DNA of 64,000 bases. Origin: Toxorhynchites rutilus septentrionalis. Lineage: Eukaryota > Arthropoda > Insecta > Diptera > Culicidae. The notes under the pieces were generated by a model. The model saw nothing but the letters and a program-made list of their open reading frames with translations, was not told the DNA's origin and searched no databases. The stretch's first letter is position 1; each line of letters opens with the position of its first letter. The stretch covers positions 111,473,216 through 111,537,215 of the forward strand of contig NC_073745.1 in NCBI RefSeq assembly GCF_029784135.1. Reading direction: 5' to 3'. Positions 34,338 through 44,654 of the stretch are shown here, in pieces. A program made the position numbers and the translations under genes.

Positions 34338-34511
34338 CTAGCTGACCCGGCAAACTTCGTCCCGTCCAAAATTTGTTTTTTTTGTTATCAATACCTTCCA
34401 ACATCCCTTTTTCTTTCAGAGTTTTCCGAAAAATTTCAATTGTCATGTTTTTTTAACACACTGATAGATATTTTTCATTATTTTGTCCTATATTTTAAGC
34501 ATATTCGCTGA
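34338..34511 (-). mobile_element. Helitron 3'-terminus scrap, antisense
   Basis: On the minus strand it ends GAAGTTTGCCGGGTCAGC followed by TAG and T, the canonical Helitron 3' end. TTTTGTTATCAATACCTTC is shared with 11137-11155. It extends rightward to the TSD of LINE B1 at 34512. No 5' end was found, so it is a fragment into or beside which the LINE inserted. Confidence 0.65.
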
Positions 34512-34521
34512 ACTAAATGTT

Positions 34522-37500
34522 TTTTTTTTATCCAAAATATATATATTATTAAGGCTCATATGGCGTCAGCCTAACGGGGCCGAGAGTTCAATATTTTGAG
34601 TAATATGTAACCGATTACTCGCGGTTGACTCGAGGTTAGTATTACAAGTGTTCTCATAATTGGTATGTCGCAGTCTTCGATGCTCTGTACGTGTGCCCGA
34701 CACGGGATACTTCCTATTGGGATGCAGCTGACCATTAATCAGCAACGCCCCCCTAGTCTGTACCCCATATCTAGCGTGGTGCGTCTTTCTCGACTCGAGG
34801 AATCCAGGAGAGAATGGTCACTAGCCGGCGCAATCATCAGCTCGTGTAGAGTTGTCATGAGCGGTACAACCTTTGGCTCTTGTTGAATCATCAGTGGACT
34901 GCACAACCTTCGGCCCGTGCATCTGTAAAGAGTGTGTGTATGTATTGCCGCGACTAAGTAAAAGTTTATCGATCGGATAGGAGGGATATGAAACGGGGAC
35001 ACAACGAAGGAAACATCATTAAACGTTGACATCGGCGTTTCTGAGGAACAGGTATAGATGAAGCAGAAGATCAGGATCCCGGCTACCTAAGATATCCCGG
35101 ACGGGGATATCCGATTGTCTGCCTTGTGCTCTCAGTGCTCTAGAGAGCTGAGAGCGAGCAGCATGGCACCGGATACACGACCAGACAACATGCTCGATGT
35201 CACATGTCACACGACCAGACAACATGCCATCGCCACAACCACAAAGATTGTTTGCTGCGAGCCCAATGCGATAGAGATGCGCGTTTAGGTTGTAGTGATT
35301 GGACATAAGCCGAGATATCACGCGAATGAAATCACGACCTACATTCAATCCCTTGAACCATGCACTCGTCGAGACCTTAGGGATAATCGTGTGTAACCAA
35401 CGACCGAACTCATCACCACTCCACATGCGCTGCCAACTTACGAGCGTGTACTGACGAGGAATGTGGAAAAATTCATTATAAGTAATTTGCCTTTCAAAAA
35501 GTGTGCCTTCTAAAGCGCCCACCTTAGCTAGCGAGTCCGCTTTCTCATTCCCCGGAATCGAGCAATGAGAGGGAACCCATGCTAAGGTAATCTTGAATAA
35601 TTTTTCGACCAAAACACTCAATAATTGTCTTATTCTTGTTAGGAAATAAGATGAGCGTTTATCAACTTTCATTGAGCGGATTGCCTCTATTGAGCTGAGA
35701 CTGTCTGAAAAAATAAAATAGTGGTCAATGGGCAATGTTTCAATGATCCCTAATGCGTAATATATCGCACCCAGTTCAGCGACATACACGGAACAAGGAT
35801 CTTTGAGTTTGAAAGAGGCACTGGAATTTTCATTGAAGATGCCGAAGCCAGTGGACCCGTTTATGTATGAACCGTCAGTAAAGAACATTTTATCAGATCT
35901 AACTTTCCCATATTCTGCCGAAAATATCGGCGGAATATAATCGGAGCGTAGATGATCTGGGATTCCATGGATTTTTTGTCGCATGGACAGATCAAAAATG
36001 ACAGAGGAATTGCAGAAGTATGGGAAGCAAACTTGGTTGGAGATGCCTGGTGAAGGGAGCACGTCGTGTGTAAGGTACTCATGGTAAAAAGACATAAAAC
36101 TTGACTGAGGAGTCAGTTGTAGTAGATTTTCGAAGTTATCAATCACCAATGGATTCATGATCTTGCAACGGATGAGAAATCTGTAGGATAATTCTGTGAA
36201 CCGAAGAGTAAGCGGGGGTACTCCTGCCAAAACTTCGAGACTCATCGTATGTGTCGAATGCAAACACCCCATGGCTATACGCAAGCAACGATATTGTATT
36301 CTCTCCAGCTTGAGAATATGAATCCTGGCAGCTGATCGGAAGCAAAAACTGCCATATTCTAACACTGATAATATCGTTGTTTTGTACAACTGAATGAGGT
36401 CTCCTGGATGGGCACCCGACCATGTTCCGGTAATTGTTTGGAGAAAATTGATTCTTTGCTGGCATTTCTGTTTCAAATACGCAATATGTCTCCCCCAGGT
36501 ACACTTAGAATCAAAATATACACCCAGGTATTTGAAAAACATCGAGTGCTTGATCGTTTTGCCGGATAGGTGAAGCTGGAATTGGGCGAGTTCGTGCTTC
36601 CTAGAAAAAAACGACCATTTCAGTTTTCGCCGTAGAGAATTCGATACCCAGCTTTAGGGCCCACGTGACAAGATTGTTCAGGGTATGCAACGACTTTTGC
36701 AGAACGACGGGATTAGTACCCGTGATGGAAATAACTCCATCGTCTGCAAGTTGTCTCAGCGTGCAGTCTCTAGTTAGACAATCATCTATATCATTGACGT
36801 AAAAACTGTACAAGAGGGGGCTTAGGCAGGAGCCTTGTGGTAGGCCCATAAAACTGTAACGAGAAGATTTCGAGCTGCCATGAGAGAAAATCATGTGCTT
36901 TTCTGACAGTAAATTGTACAGGAAATTGTTGAGAATTGGTGAAAGTCCACGATTATGAAGCTTCTCTGAGAGAATTTCCATGGAAACTGAATCAAATGCC
37001 CCTTTGATATCGAGAAAAACGGAAGCCATTTGTTCTTTGCGAGCAAATGCGATTTGGATTTCAGAAGGTAGCAGCGCGAGACAATCATTTGTCCCTTTAC
37101 CTCGGCGGAAGCCAAACTGCGTATTTGACAGCAAATTGTTCGTTTCGACCCACTTGTCCAAACGAAGTAGAATCATTTTCTCTAACAATTTACGAATACA
37201 GGATAACATTGCAATCGGCCTATACGAGTTATGATCGCAAGCTCACTTGTCTCCAGTCATGCGGGACAATATTCAGCTCCAGAAACTTGTTGAACAAGTT
37301 CAGCAAACGCTGTTTTGCCAAGTCGGGAAGATTTTTCAACAAGTTGAATTTAATCTTGTCCGACTCCGGAGCTGAATTGTTACATGAGAGAAGGGCAATT
37401 GAGAATTCCACCATCGAAAAATTCTCATAATCGCTTTGAAGTGGAATGTCGCGTACGACGTTTTGTGCAGGAACGGTGTCGGGGCAAACCTTCCTTGCAA

Positions 37501-37644
37501 AGTTAAAAATCCAACGGTCAGAGTATTCCTCACTTTCGTTTGTATGGTACCAGCCACGCATTTTCCTAGCCGTATTCCAAAGAGTGCTCATAGCGGTTTC
37601 CCTTGACAAACCATTGACGAACTTCCGCCAATATCCACGCTTTG
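34522..37644 (-). mobile_element. 5'-truncated I-superfamily LINE, copy B1
   Basis: About 3.1 kb of a second LINE family on the minus strand. The TSD ACTAAATGTT is at 34512-34521 and 37645-37654. On the plus strand the poly(A) end appears as T9 directly after the left TSD. The copy starts inside ORF2, upstream of the RT core, the normal outcome of incomplete reverse transcription. Its proteins align with A1 and A2 throughout but are clearly more different from them than A1 is from A2. The short fragment at 54087-54635 is of the same family. Its 3' tail (GAGCCTTAA...GGATAAAA) is the closest match to the SINE tail. Confidence 0.94.
35019..37644 (-). pseudogene. LINE B1 ORF2, partial (RT core to C-terminus), broken
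   Basis: Three frames on the minus strand. 37609-37229: region before the RT fingers (GLSRETAM, NNSAPESDKIKFNLLKNLPD). 37209-36601: RT with FLDIKGAFD, GLPQGS and LADDGV intact. 36542-35019: C-terminal part with RNase H (FFTDGS, VAELGAIYYA, FSDSLSS, WVPSHCSIPGNEKAD) and a degraded C-terminal knuckle. The first break is a deletion of about 50 nt after DWRQV. The second is an extra T in a T-run at 36602-36609 (A1 and A2 have one fewer), giving TAG. Near 35180-35220 a 20-odd base duplication adds seven residues inside the knuckle. The stop is TAA/TGA-equivalent at 35019. No 5' half is present. Confidence 0.92.
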
Positions 37645-37654
37645 ACTAAATGTT

Positions 37655-38282
37655 AGTTTTATTCATATTTATTCTTTCTATTTTAGTCCACTACTTCGTT
37701 TTTTCTTCTTTTTGTTTTTCTGGTATGGGACGTTTCATATAGCACATGGATAAGCAACAATCGGTCACGTGCTTCACGGCAGGAATCTCTCTAATTCCTC
37801 ACTACTGGTGTCAAACCACCATAGGAACATTTATTACACCCTAAAACCTCCATATGCCTAACTTGGTTTCATTTGCTTGATTAATTCTCAAGTAATGCAG
37901 AAATTTGTGTTTCATTTGTACGGCAGGATAAAGAAAGAATCATGCAAGGAAGGGTCTAAATGCCTTAAACGTCGAGATCTAGTGTCATCTCGAAAATGTT
38001 TTTTTGTCGAAAATCGACACTCTGGAGATCGACACTTTTTTTAGAATACGAGACGAAGCGTATAGTTTTGGGGACCAATAAAAATAGTTATCTCGATTTT
38101 TCATTCGGAACATGCTGCGAAATGTTGATTTGCACGATAATATATCCTATGCAAAATATTAGGTCATTCGAACTACATTTATTAGTGTCACAGACGTTAA
38201 AATTTGAGTTCTTCTGAAAAACGGAAGATCACCGAAAATCGGGGTTTTCCAAAAATTTTGTTGATGCCAACTGTTTTGAAAT
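37655..38282. repeat. Dispersed repeat fragments upstream of the SINE
   Basis: 37760-37930 carries one module of the repeat seen three times at 22790-23189 (CCTAAAACCTCCATATGCC, GCAGAAATTTGTGTTTCATT). 37970-38120 shares CGAGATCTAGTGTCATCTCG with the centre of the palindromic element at 54850-54872, so it is probably a broken member of that MITE family. It is non-coding. Confidence 0.55.
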
Positions 38283-39050
38283 GGGGGTCTCCGTAGCCAC
38301 ATTGGTTGCGCGTTCGCTTAGTAAGCGATCGATCGTGAGTTCAAAACTCAGGGCCCTCATTGACCATCTTTGTGTTGTTACAGAATAACTACGTCCACGA
38401 AACAATCACCAGCGATGGAGATCGATCCACGGTCGAAATAAGATCGATTCATCCATACAACTGCTCTGCTCTGCAAGACACATCGGGCTGCTGTTCTATA
38501 AATAACTCAACAATGATCAATCAACTGTCTCCGCGCGACGGCGCCAGTGGTTGTGTGGTTAGCGTAACAGCCTCACAATCCGATCGGCCTGGGTTCAATC
38601 CCAGCTGGCGTCGTTGGGATTTTCTGAGGCGAAAAATCTCTGGTTACGTCTTCCTTCGGAGGGGAAGTAAAAGAAGTTGGCCCGGCTCATGAGTTGTTGA
38701 GTCTGATAGGTAGGAACAGGTGGAGTCGCCTCCCTGTTGTCGGTGATTGGCACTAAAGTGGCGGAAATAGGCCGACGAAAAATAAGCGAAGATAAAAAAA
38801 AAAAAAAAAACTGTCTCCGCTGTCCGGTCTAACTGGATAATGGAAGAACAGATAGAAAACTCTTACGCCTAAATGGCTACTGTGTGAATGTACCATATGT
38901 AATGGTATAGAAGGAATACTGGCGAATGGCAACTGTGTAATGTGCTAATTATAGATATGATAACCATGTGACATGTACACGATTAAAATTCGGCTCTGTT
39001 ACAGCTAAAATGCTAATGAGCCTTAAATAAATAAATGGGATAAAAAAAAA
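38283..39050 (+). mobile_element. tRNA-headed SINE (family S1), interrupted by another SINE
   Basis: Perfect 13-bp TSD ACTGTTTTGAAAT at 38270-38282 and 39051-39063. Without the inner insertion it is about 490 bp. The head has a tRNA-like box A region (GTAGCCACATTGGTTGCG) and box B (GAGTTCAAAACTC). The body contains CATCTTTGTGTTGTTACAGA, GGAGATCGATCCACGG and CAAGACACATCGGGCTGCTG. The 3' end is AAATTCGGCTC...GAGCC, AAATAAATAAATGGGAT and a poly(A). Sister copies are 59463-59948 (plus), 53444-53940 (minus) and 23444-23554 (minus, cut). The tail resembles the LINE tails in this window. Confidence 0.93.
38535..38810 (+). mobile_element. Second tRNA-derived SINE (family S2), nested
   Basis: Inserted in SINE S1 with TSD ACTGTCTCCGC (38524-38534, repeated at 38810-38820). 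The uninterrupted site is seen at 59705-59720. The head folds as a near-complete tRNA: acceptor GCGCCAG with CTGGCGT, box A GTGTGGTTAGCG and T-arm CTGGGTTCAATCCCAG. A body of about 170 bp contains GGTGGAGTCGCCTCCC and GGCACTAAAGTGGCGGAAAT. It ends in A17. The good tRNA fold and clean TSD suggest a young insertion. The family name is unknown to me. Confidence 0.92.
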
Positions 39051-39063
39051 ACTGTTTTGAAAT

Positions 39064-42000
39064 AGCATTACTCGTCGAGATTTACTGTTATTTTTTTCGA
39101 AAAACTCGATTTCGAAAACTCTAGAATTGAATGTCAGAATGAAGTTCGCTTACTAATGTCATTACAATTGTTTCATATTAACAAAAAGCGTAACCAGGAG
39201 ATATTACTTGAAAATCCTGCACCAGTATCTTCTTCAGAATATCAAATGTATACTGCGACCGATACATAGCTGTTGGGAAATTTATTAGAGGCTACACAAG
39301 ATAGATAAGTCCAACGTTTCTGAGATCTCAAGAGTTATGACCAAGTTGATATCGAAATCTCTGACGAATGTTCGCATTAAGTTGAGGTGTTACATGAACT
39401 AATGCGAATTGTGCGTGTGCTCCTAAAACATATATTACACATTCCCTTCTCATTTCCCCCCAAATTGTTATCATCTTCGTTCAAGAAGTGGTCACTCACG
39501 AACGCCACACCTTCACCGATCACAAGCGACAGCGACACAGAAACGGGAACACAACTTCCGAATCACGTTCGCCCTCCCTTCGTCAGATACGTGCACAACC
39601 ATCAAACACGAAACGGCAAAATCAGCTTCACATCCCGCCGATAATGAACGTGCCTTGCGAACGATCGCAACCACTCGGAAACCATATAGTTCACACGAAG
39701 GGTCCACGGAGCCCAGTAACTCGACCCGGTCCGGTCGAAGAACGACGCGATGAGGTCTAACGTGTCCGTTAGAGCTTGTTCCGTTACACCTACGTGGTGT
39801 TGTCGCTTAATTATGTTCTCTACGACTTTTCCGGTACGAAAACATCGCACCGAACGAAAGCTGCGAATGAGGGGTCTCACCGCCGCCCTATCGATTTCCT
39901 AGCGAATCAGTTAAGGCATAGATCCCATTAACAATTATTTTGATTTATCATGTGACGATTTTTTTTCGTTTGTTCCATCTTGCTTGTTTCTCTCCAATCA
40001 CTGCTGCTGGGAACGGTCTCCGGCTGTAAGACACGGTTGTTTCCGATCTCATCGGAGCAAAGAATCGGCTAGCTGGCCAATTTCCGCGTGTGCAGAATCG
40101 CATGATGTGGTTGGGTAAGATAAAATATCTTCACGCCGTTGACAATTCAACCGGGCAGCCAGATGATAGTCGAAGGCATAACGCGTCTGCTTTCATACGA
40201 AGATCATTGATTCGAATCATTGCATATGTAAGAGGCTCAACACTTTCGACGTTGGAATGATATATCTAAATTTACATAAGCGTCGGTTTGTACAGCGATA
40301 AATCTTTGATATGTTGTTTATTTTTGGAAAAGGACAAATGTCGATTCGGTATGTTTGCCCGTATCATTACGGTTCCAAAGGATAAATCCACAAGCGTTAT
40401 TTTTCAAAATCAATCCGCTAAGAGTAACTTCGAAACTTATCAGATAAAACTATCGTGCGTTAATGCTCGTGTCATTAATAAAATTGAGGTTTCCGAGGGC
40501 ATCTATTTTTGTGAGAGATGCGTGCGCTTAGTTTTGCGACACTGTGCGTTCCGATTGGTACCACCATGGTGAAACATGATAGCACTAAGTCTGCCTATGC
40601 CAAAGCTCACGGAAAGGACGAAATGAGGCACCAACATTAGCGTCTAATGGGATCCCATTTGCTGGTACCGTGTGCTCCGGCCAGAAAAAAGTCACGCAAA
40701 CGTATAAAAATTTATCGTAATCAATCAAGTTACAAACTTTCGACACTTTCTTCCTTTGGTGTTATAAATCACCGAAAATGTCGAAAATTTCGCATCCCGA
40801 AATTAGCTTTGGTGAGATTGTGTGTCACCAGACTGGTTGGCATCTTTTGTCATTCTCTACACTATCGCAATTAAATAAATACTTACTATTCGTCTTGTTA
40901 CGTAGTATGATAGGTTTCAAAGGTCACAGTAAAGAGAACAATTTTAATATAAACGTCGATGGAAAATCAGCGGATAGGTCATCATAATTAGTAATCTAGG
41001 GGTTATTTTAGATGAAACGCCGTACTTTTAACAGATTAACCGATTCAATTATGTTGTTCGACAAAGTTAGTAACTGAAATTTTCAATGAGCAAATAGAGT
41101 AACTTAGCTTTTCGACAAAATAGAAATTTCGAATACACTGTTAAAGAAAACTTATTCAATTCTACTTATTAAATACTAAAAACATTTATTTCTCAGATAT
41201 ATTTTTTTATAAGAATACTGTTTTGGTTTAACAAAGCATAGTGATGCCATGTTGTTTGAAAAATTATTGCGACAGCTGATAATTATTGTTTTTTGTTTTT
41301 TGTGGTTTCAGATATGTAGTGAATCTGCTAATTCACGGGCCATGTACCGAGTATTCTTATTGATCAACGGATCGTTCTGGTTCTCATCGATGGCGATATG
41401 AGTTTTAGGGCAATACAATAGGATATCTGTTAAATTATTTCCAAAAAAAAGTCATTTGGTACATTTATCGGAGTTAAAGTAGAGTACTTCGAATAAGTAA
41501 GTGAATTAAATTTGTGAAAATTGATTTTGGTATGGTTCCAAATTTCATTTTGGAGCATTTTGGAACATCCAGACTTAAACCATCATCAACTATTCAACTC
41601 TACTGGGAAGCAGGCCTGCAAGTCTGATGGAATCCCCTAATCCTCTTGTTACGATCAAGCTACTCCCGCCAGTGACCTGCAGTCCTTCCAGTTCGGTATA
41701 CGTTATTGGTGAGGCTTTAAGACCGTTACTACAGGCAAATATTCAGTATACGAAAGTGGTACACTAATCGCTGCTGAAGCTCACTTCAACTGTGGGTATT
41801 CCTCTGTCAAATTGCGAATTGGTGCCTTTATCTAGCAATTATCGAGCTTCCAGCCAACTCATATACTAATATTCATTTTGCATGCTCCAACTCATTGCCG
41901 AACCTTCAAACGTGCTTCTACCGCAGATAAAGAAATGGGATATGAAAGTGACGAACCAGCCAAAAGAGTTAAAAGTCACCATAATATAGAAAAAAAATAT

Positions 42001-42175
42001 ATTCTGGTTTCATGAAATTATCTAGCACTGTTCTGGAAAGATTCGAAACATTTGTGCATAATCTTAAATAATTCGAGATTTTCACTCTGGAAAAGCTTAT
42101 TCATTCATTTCAATCACATGGATTATACATATTGATAAAAAAAAGTCAGAAGTTTCAAAGTTTTTCTATCGAAAA
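39064..42175. other. Unassigned DNA with a few open frames
   Basis: A minus-strand frame at 39602-39880 codes for about 92 residues (SFRSVRCFRTGKVVENIIKR, then QALTDTLDLIASFFDR, ending KLILPFRV). It begins just after a stop in GCTAG, so it might be an exon or a remnant, but I cannot name it. Plus-strand frames at 40288-40572 and 40778-40987 are also unrecognised. The 39500-39900 part is distinctly less AT-rich than its surroundings. Confidence 0.35.
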
Positions 42176-42330
42176 GCTCAACGTCAATCCCTAGGAATCG
42201 AAACGGGGCTTATCGTGTTAAAGTATGATGTACTGCAAAGTTGTTGGAAAATGAATCTGTATTTAATAAAGAAACATTTGATTTTTTTTGTGCTTCCGTG
42301 GCCGAGCGGTAAGTGTTCAAGGAATTGTTG
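42176..42330. mobile_element. MITE end and tRNA-like SINE scrap
   Basis: 42180-42224 matches one end of the TTAA MITE at 32712 (CAATCCCTAGGAATCGAAAC then GGGGCTTATCGTGTTAAAG). 42290-42315 reads GTGCTTCCGTGGCCGAGCGG, the start of a tRNA/SINE head like that at 28620, but box B is missing, so it is only a fragment. Neither is functional. Confidence 0.5.
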
Positions 42331-42549
42331 AATAATATTAGTTTTTCACTTAACTACGATTAGAAGAAAGTGGATCCAATCTCACCCCTTATAAGGGGTG
42401 ACAATGGGTCAAAGTAGTGAATATTACTTTCTATCAAGAATTGTGTTTAGAAATCAATTTCTCAATAATTTCAAGATGATTTAACAACATGTAAGTGTCT
42501 TGAATGATTATTTAAGTTACAAAAATAGTGTCAATCCACCTAGAAGTGC

Positions 42550-43260
42550 GATGGCATTCCATGTCAAACCGATATAGCGGTTCTCAGATTTTTGTGAAAA
42601 GTGGTAGTTTTGTTCTTTATCGCAAAACATTAGACCCGTATTTTTTATCATTAGGGTGATCATTTCCATTTTGGTGTTGCTCAAAAAATCAATTTTTTCA
42701 CCATTTCTTCCAAAAATGACTTATTTTAAAAATTCATAACTTTTGAAATACTGCACATATTGCAGAAATTTAGGATTTTGGTCTTGTAATGTTTGATTGT
42801 ATTTTTTATAGTTTACATTATCTCGGGACCAAGGGCGCTGTACCTTTTTATATTTTTTCTTGAAAGCTAAGATTTCTTTAGATAACATATTCAAAATTCA
42901 GAGATGCGTTATTTAATGTTATTGAGATATGATTTTTCAAAATTAATCGATGGTCCGAAAAATCATTTTTCCCATTTTTTCAAAAATGATTTTTTTTTAA
43001 ATTCATCACTTTTAAACTACCGGGCTGATTCAGATGATCGATATACCAATTTGAAGCCACATGTAATGCCACATATGTATAAAAATTGGATTCTAGTCAC
43101 ATGGATGTTGTCCAGTTGCATATGAAAATTGAACGAGAACTGAAAACATGTTAACTTTGCAAAATCACTCGAAAACGGAAGAAAACGCCTCTCTGATATT
43201 CGGATATGTTATGTAAAATAAAACTCAACTTTCAAGAATATATAAAAAATATGGTCACCA
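42550..43260 (+). repeat. Solo arm of the 45-48 kb inverted-repeat family, left-arm orientation
   Basis: It starts GGCATTCCATGTCAAACCGA and contains GCGGTTCTCAGATTTTTGTG, TTGTTCTTTATCGCAAAAC, two AATTCATMACTTTTRAAMTAC modules (about 42735 and 43005), a TCAGATGATCGATATACC word and TTTCAAGAATATATAAAAAA. It lines up with 45310-45790 and inversely with 47345-47810. It is non-coding. Confidence 0.75.
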
Positions 43261-44640
43261 TGTAAGCTATGAAACCTTGACCCATTCTCACCCCCACTCA
43301 GTGTAAATGGTCGGGGTTCAGCCAAAACGAACCAAGCGCAATTTTTTTCAAAATTGGGTTACTTACACCATTGGATGCACAAAATAATAATCTATCGACT
43401 GTAAAATGACCATGTAATTCAGACAATTGACAACAGCTCCAAACGAAAAAATTCTGTGTAGTAGACTGTAAAAAAACGAAATTGCATTCAACCAAAGCGA
43501 ACCATAAACCCATAATATGGCATCGGACGATAGTGATCGTTTTCTCCAAGGAGGCAGATCCGAATCTTTAACAGTTTTTTTTCTGTTTCGGGAAGCTCCT
43601 GGAATCAGATGTCGTCGGGATCTGTTAAGTAAGACAACCTAAGGGATGTCATGGAGCGTAGAAGCGCTGATCGGCATTTTTAAAAATTGTGTTCAACCAC
43701 AACGAACCAAGTGTAACGCATTCCTTAATCAATTTGTTTTCATTTATTAAAATATTATTTTGTAAAAAAACAGCAAAAGTGAGTCAATACATATACCATT
43801 CATGAAATCAGTCAAGACCCATTGCAAAATACTAATGATATTATGTTAATAACCAGCATGTACTTGGTTCGCTCTGGCTGCAAAGGGAACAAAGTTTTGC
43901 GTGTGAAGCAGAAACATAACTTTGTTTTTTTTTCATAACTCTAAAGGTTCTGTATCAAAAATTGAGGACGATGTGTGATTACAGCGTGAAAAGTAGTATT
44001 ATGTATGACATCCTGTTTGTAGCATGTGAGCGGTAAAATGATAGATTTGATCCGACACAGTCAATTAGTGGGAGTCCAATCTTCAATAAATTGAAATATC
44101 TCAAAATAATGTTTTTGACGCTTGGTTCGAGATTAGTTCGAAAATATTGAAACTTGAATGGAAAAAAAAATTCAAAATCAGTAATGAATCGTCTGACAAG
44201 ACTTTAAAGAATCATTCAATCCAATATTTACAATTTTACTAGCTCTGTATAATGATGGGCATGAGAATTTTTCTTAGGTGTTTTTTGATGGCTATTTACA
44301 CATCAAATTTTGATGAATTATTAAATAATAACTAATTGTACCACTGTTAAGTATTATGAATTGAAAGTTGTGGAAATATTTCTCCTATTAAACGGCTCAC
44401 AGCTTTCAAAAAAATATTCGCAATATTTGTCAAGTTATTACTAATAGTGACTTTCTCCATTTTTGACCTAATTTCACCCCCATAACCCATTCTCTTGACG
44501 GTATAGTAATACCATGTCGGTTACACCATATAAATTGTTTGAAATTTATAAAATTTCAACTTCGCAAAATGAACTCGACAAAAAAATTAGAGGACCAGAC
44601 GTTGTAAATTTCAAGAGATTTTTGACATGGTGTAACCTGG
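43261..44640. other. Unassigned AT-rich DNA
   Basis: Phrases similar to CAAAACGAACCAAGCGCAAT recur at 43322, 43494 (CCAAAGCGAACCATAAACCC) and 43697 (CCACAACGAACCAAGTGTAA), roughly every 170-200 bp, indicating a degenerate tandem repeat. A small inverted pair GGTTACACCAT / ATGGTGTAACC is at 44519 and 44629. There is no gene. Confidence 0.45.
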
Positions 44641-44654
44641 AAAATCAACACATA

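Noticed and set aside
39602..39880. Endogenous viral element
   Set aside because: No viral motif is identifiable by eye, so the suggestion would be guesswork.
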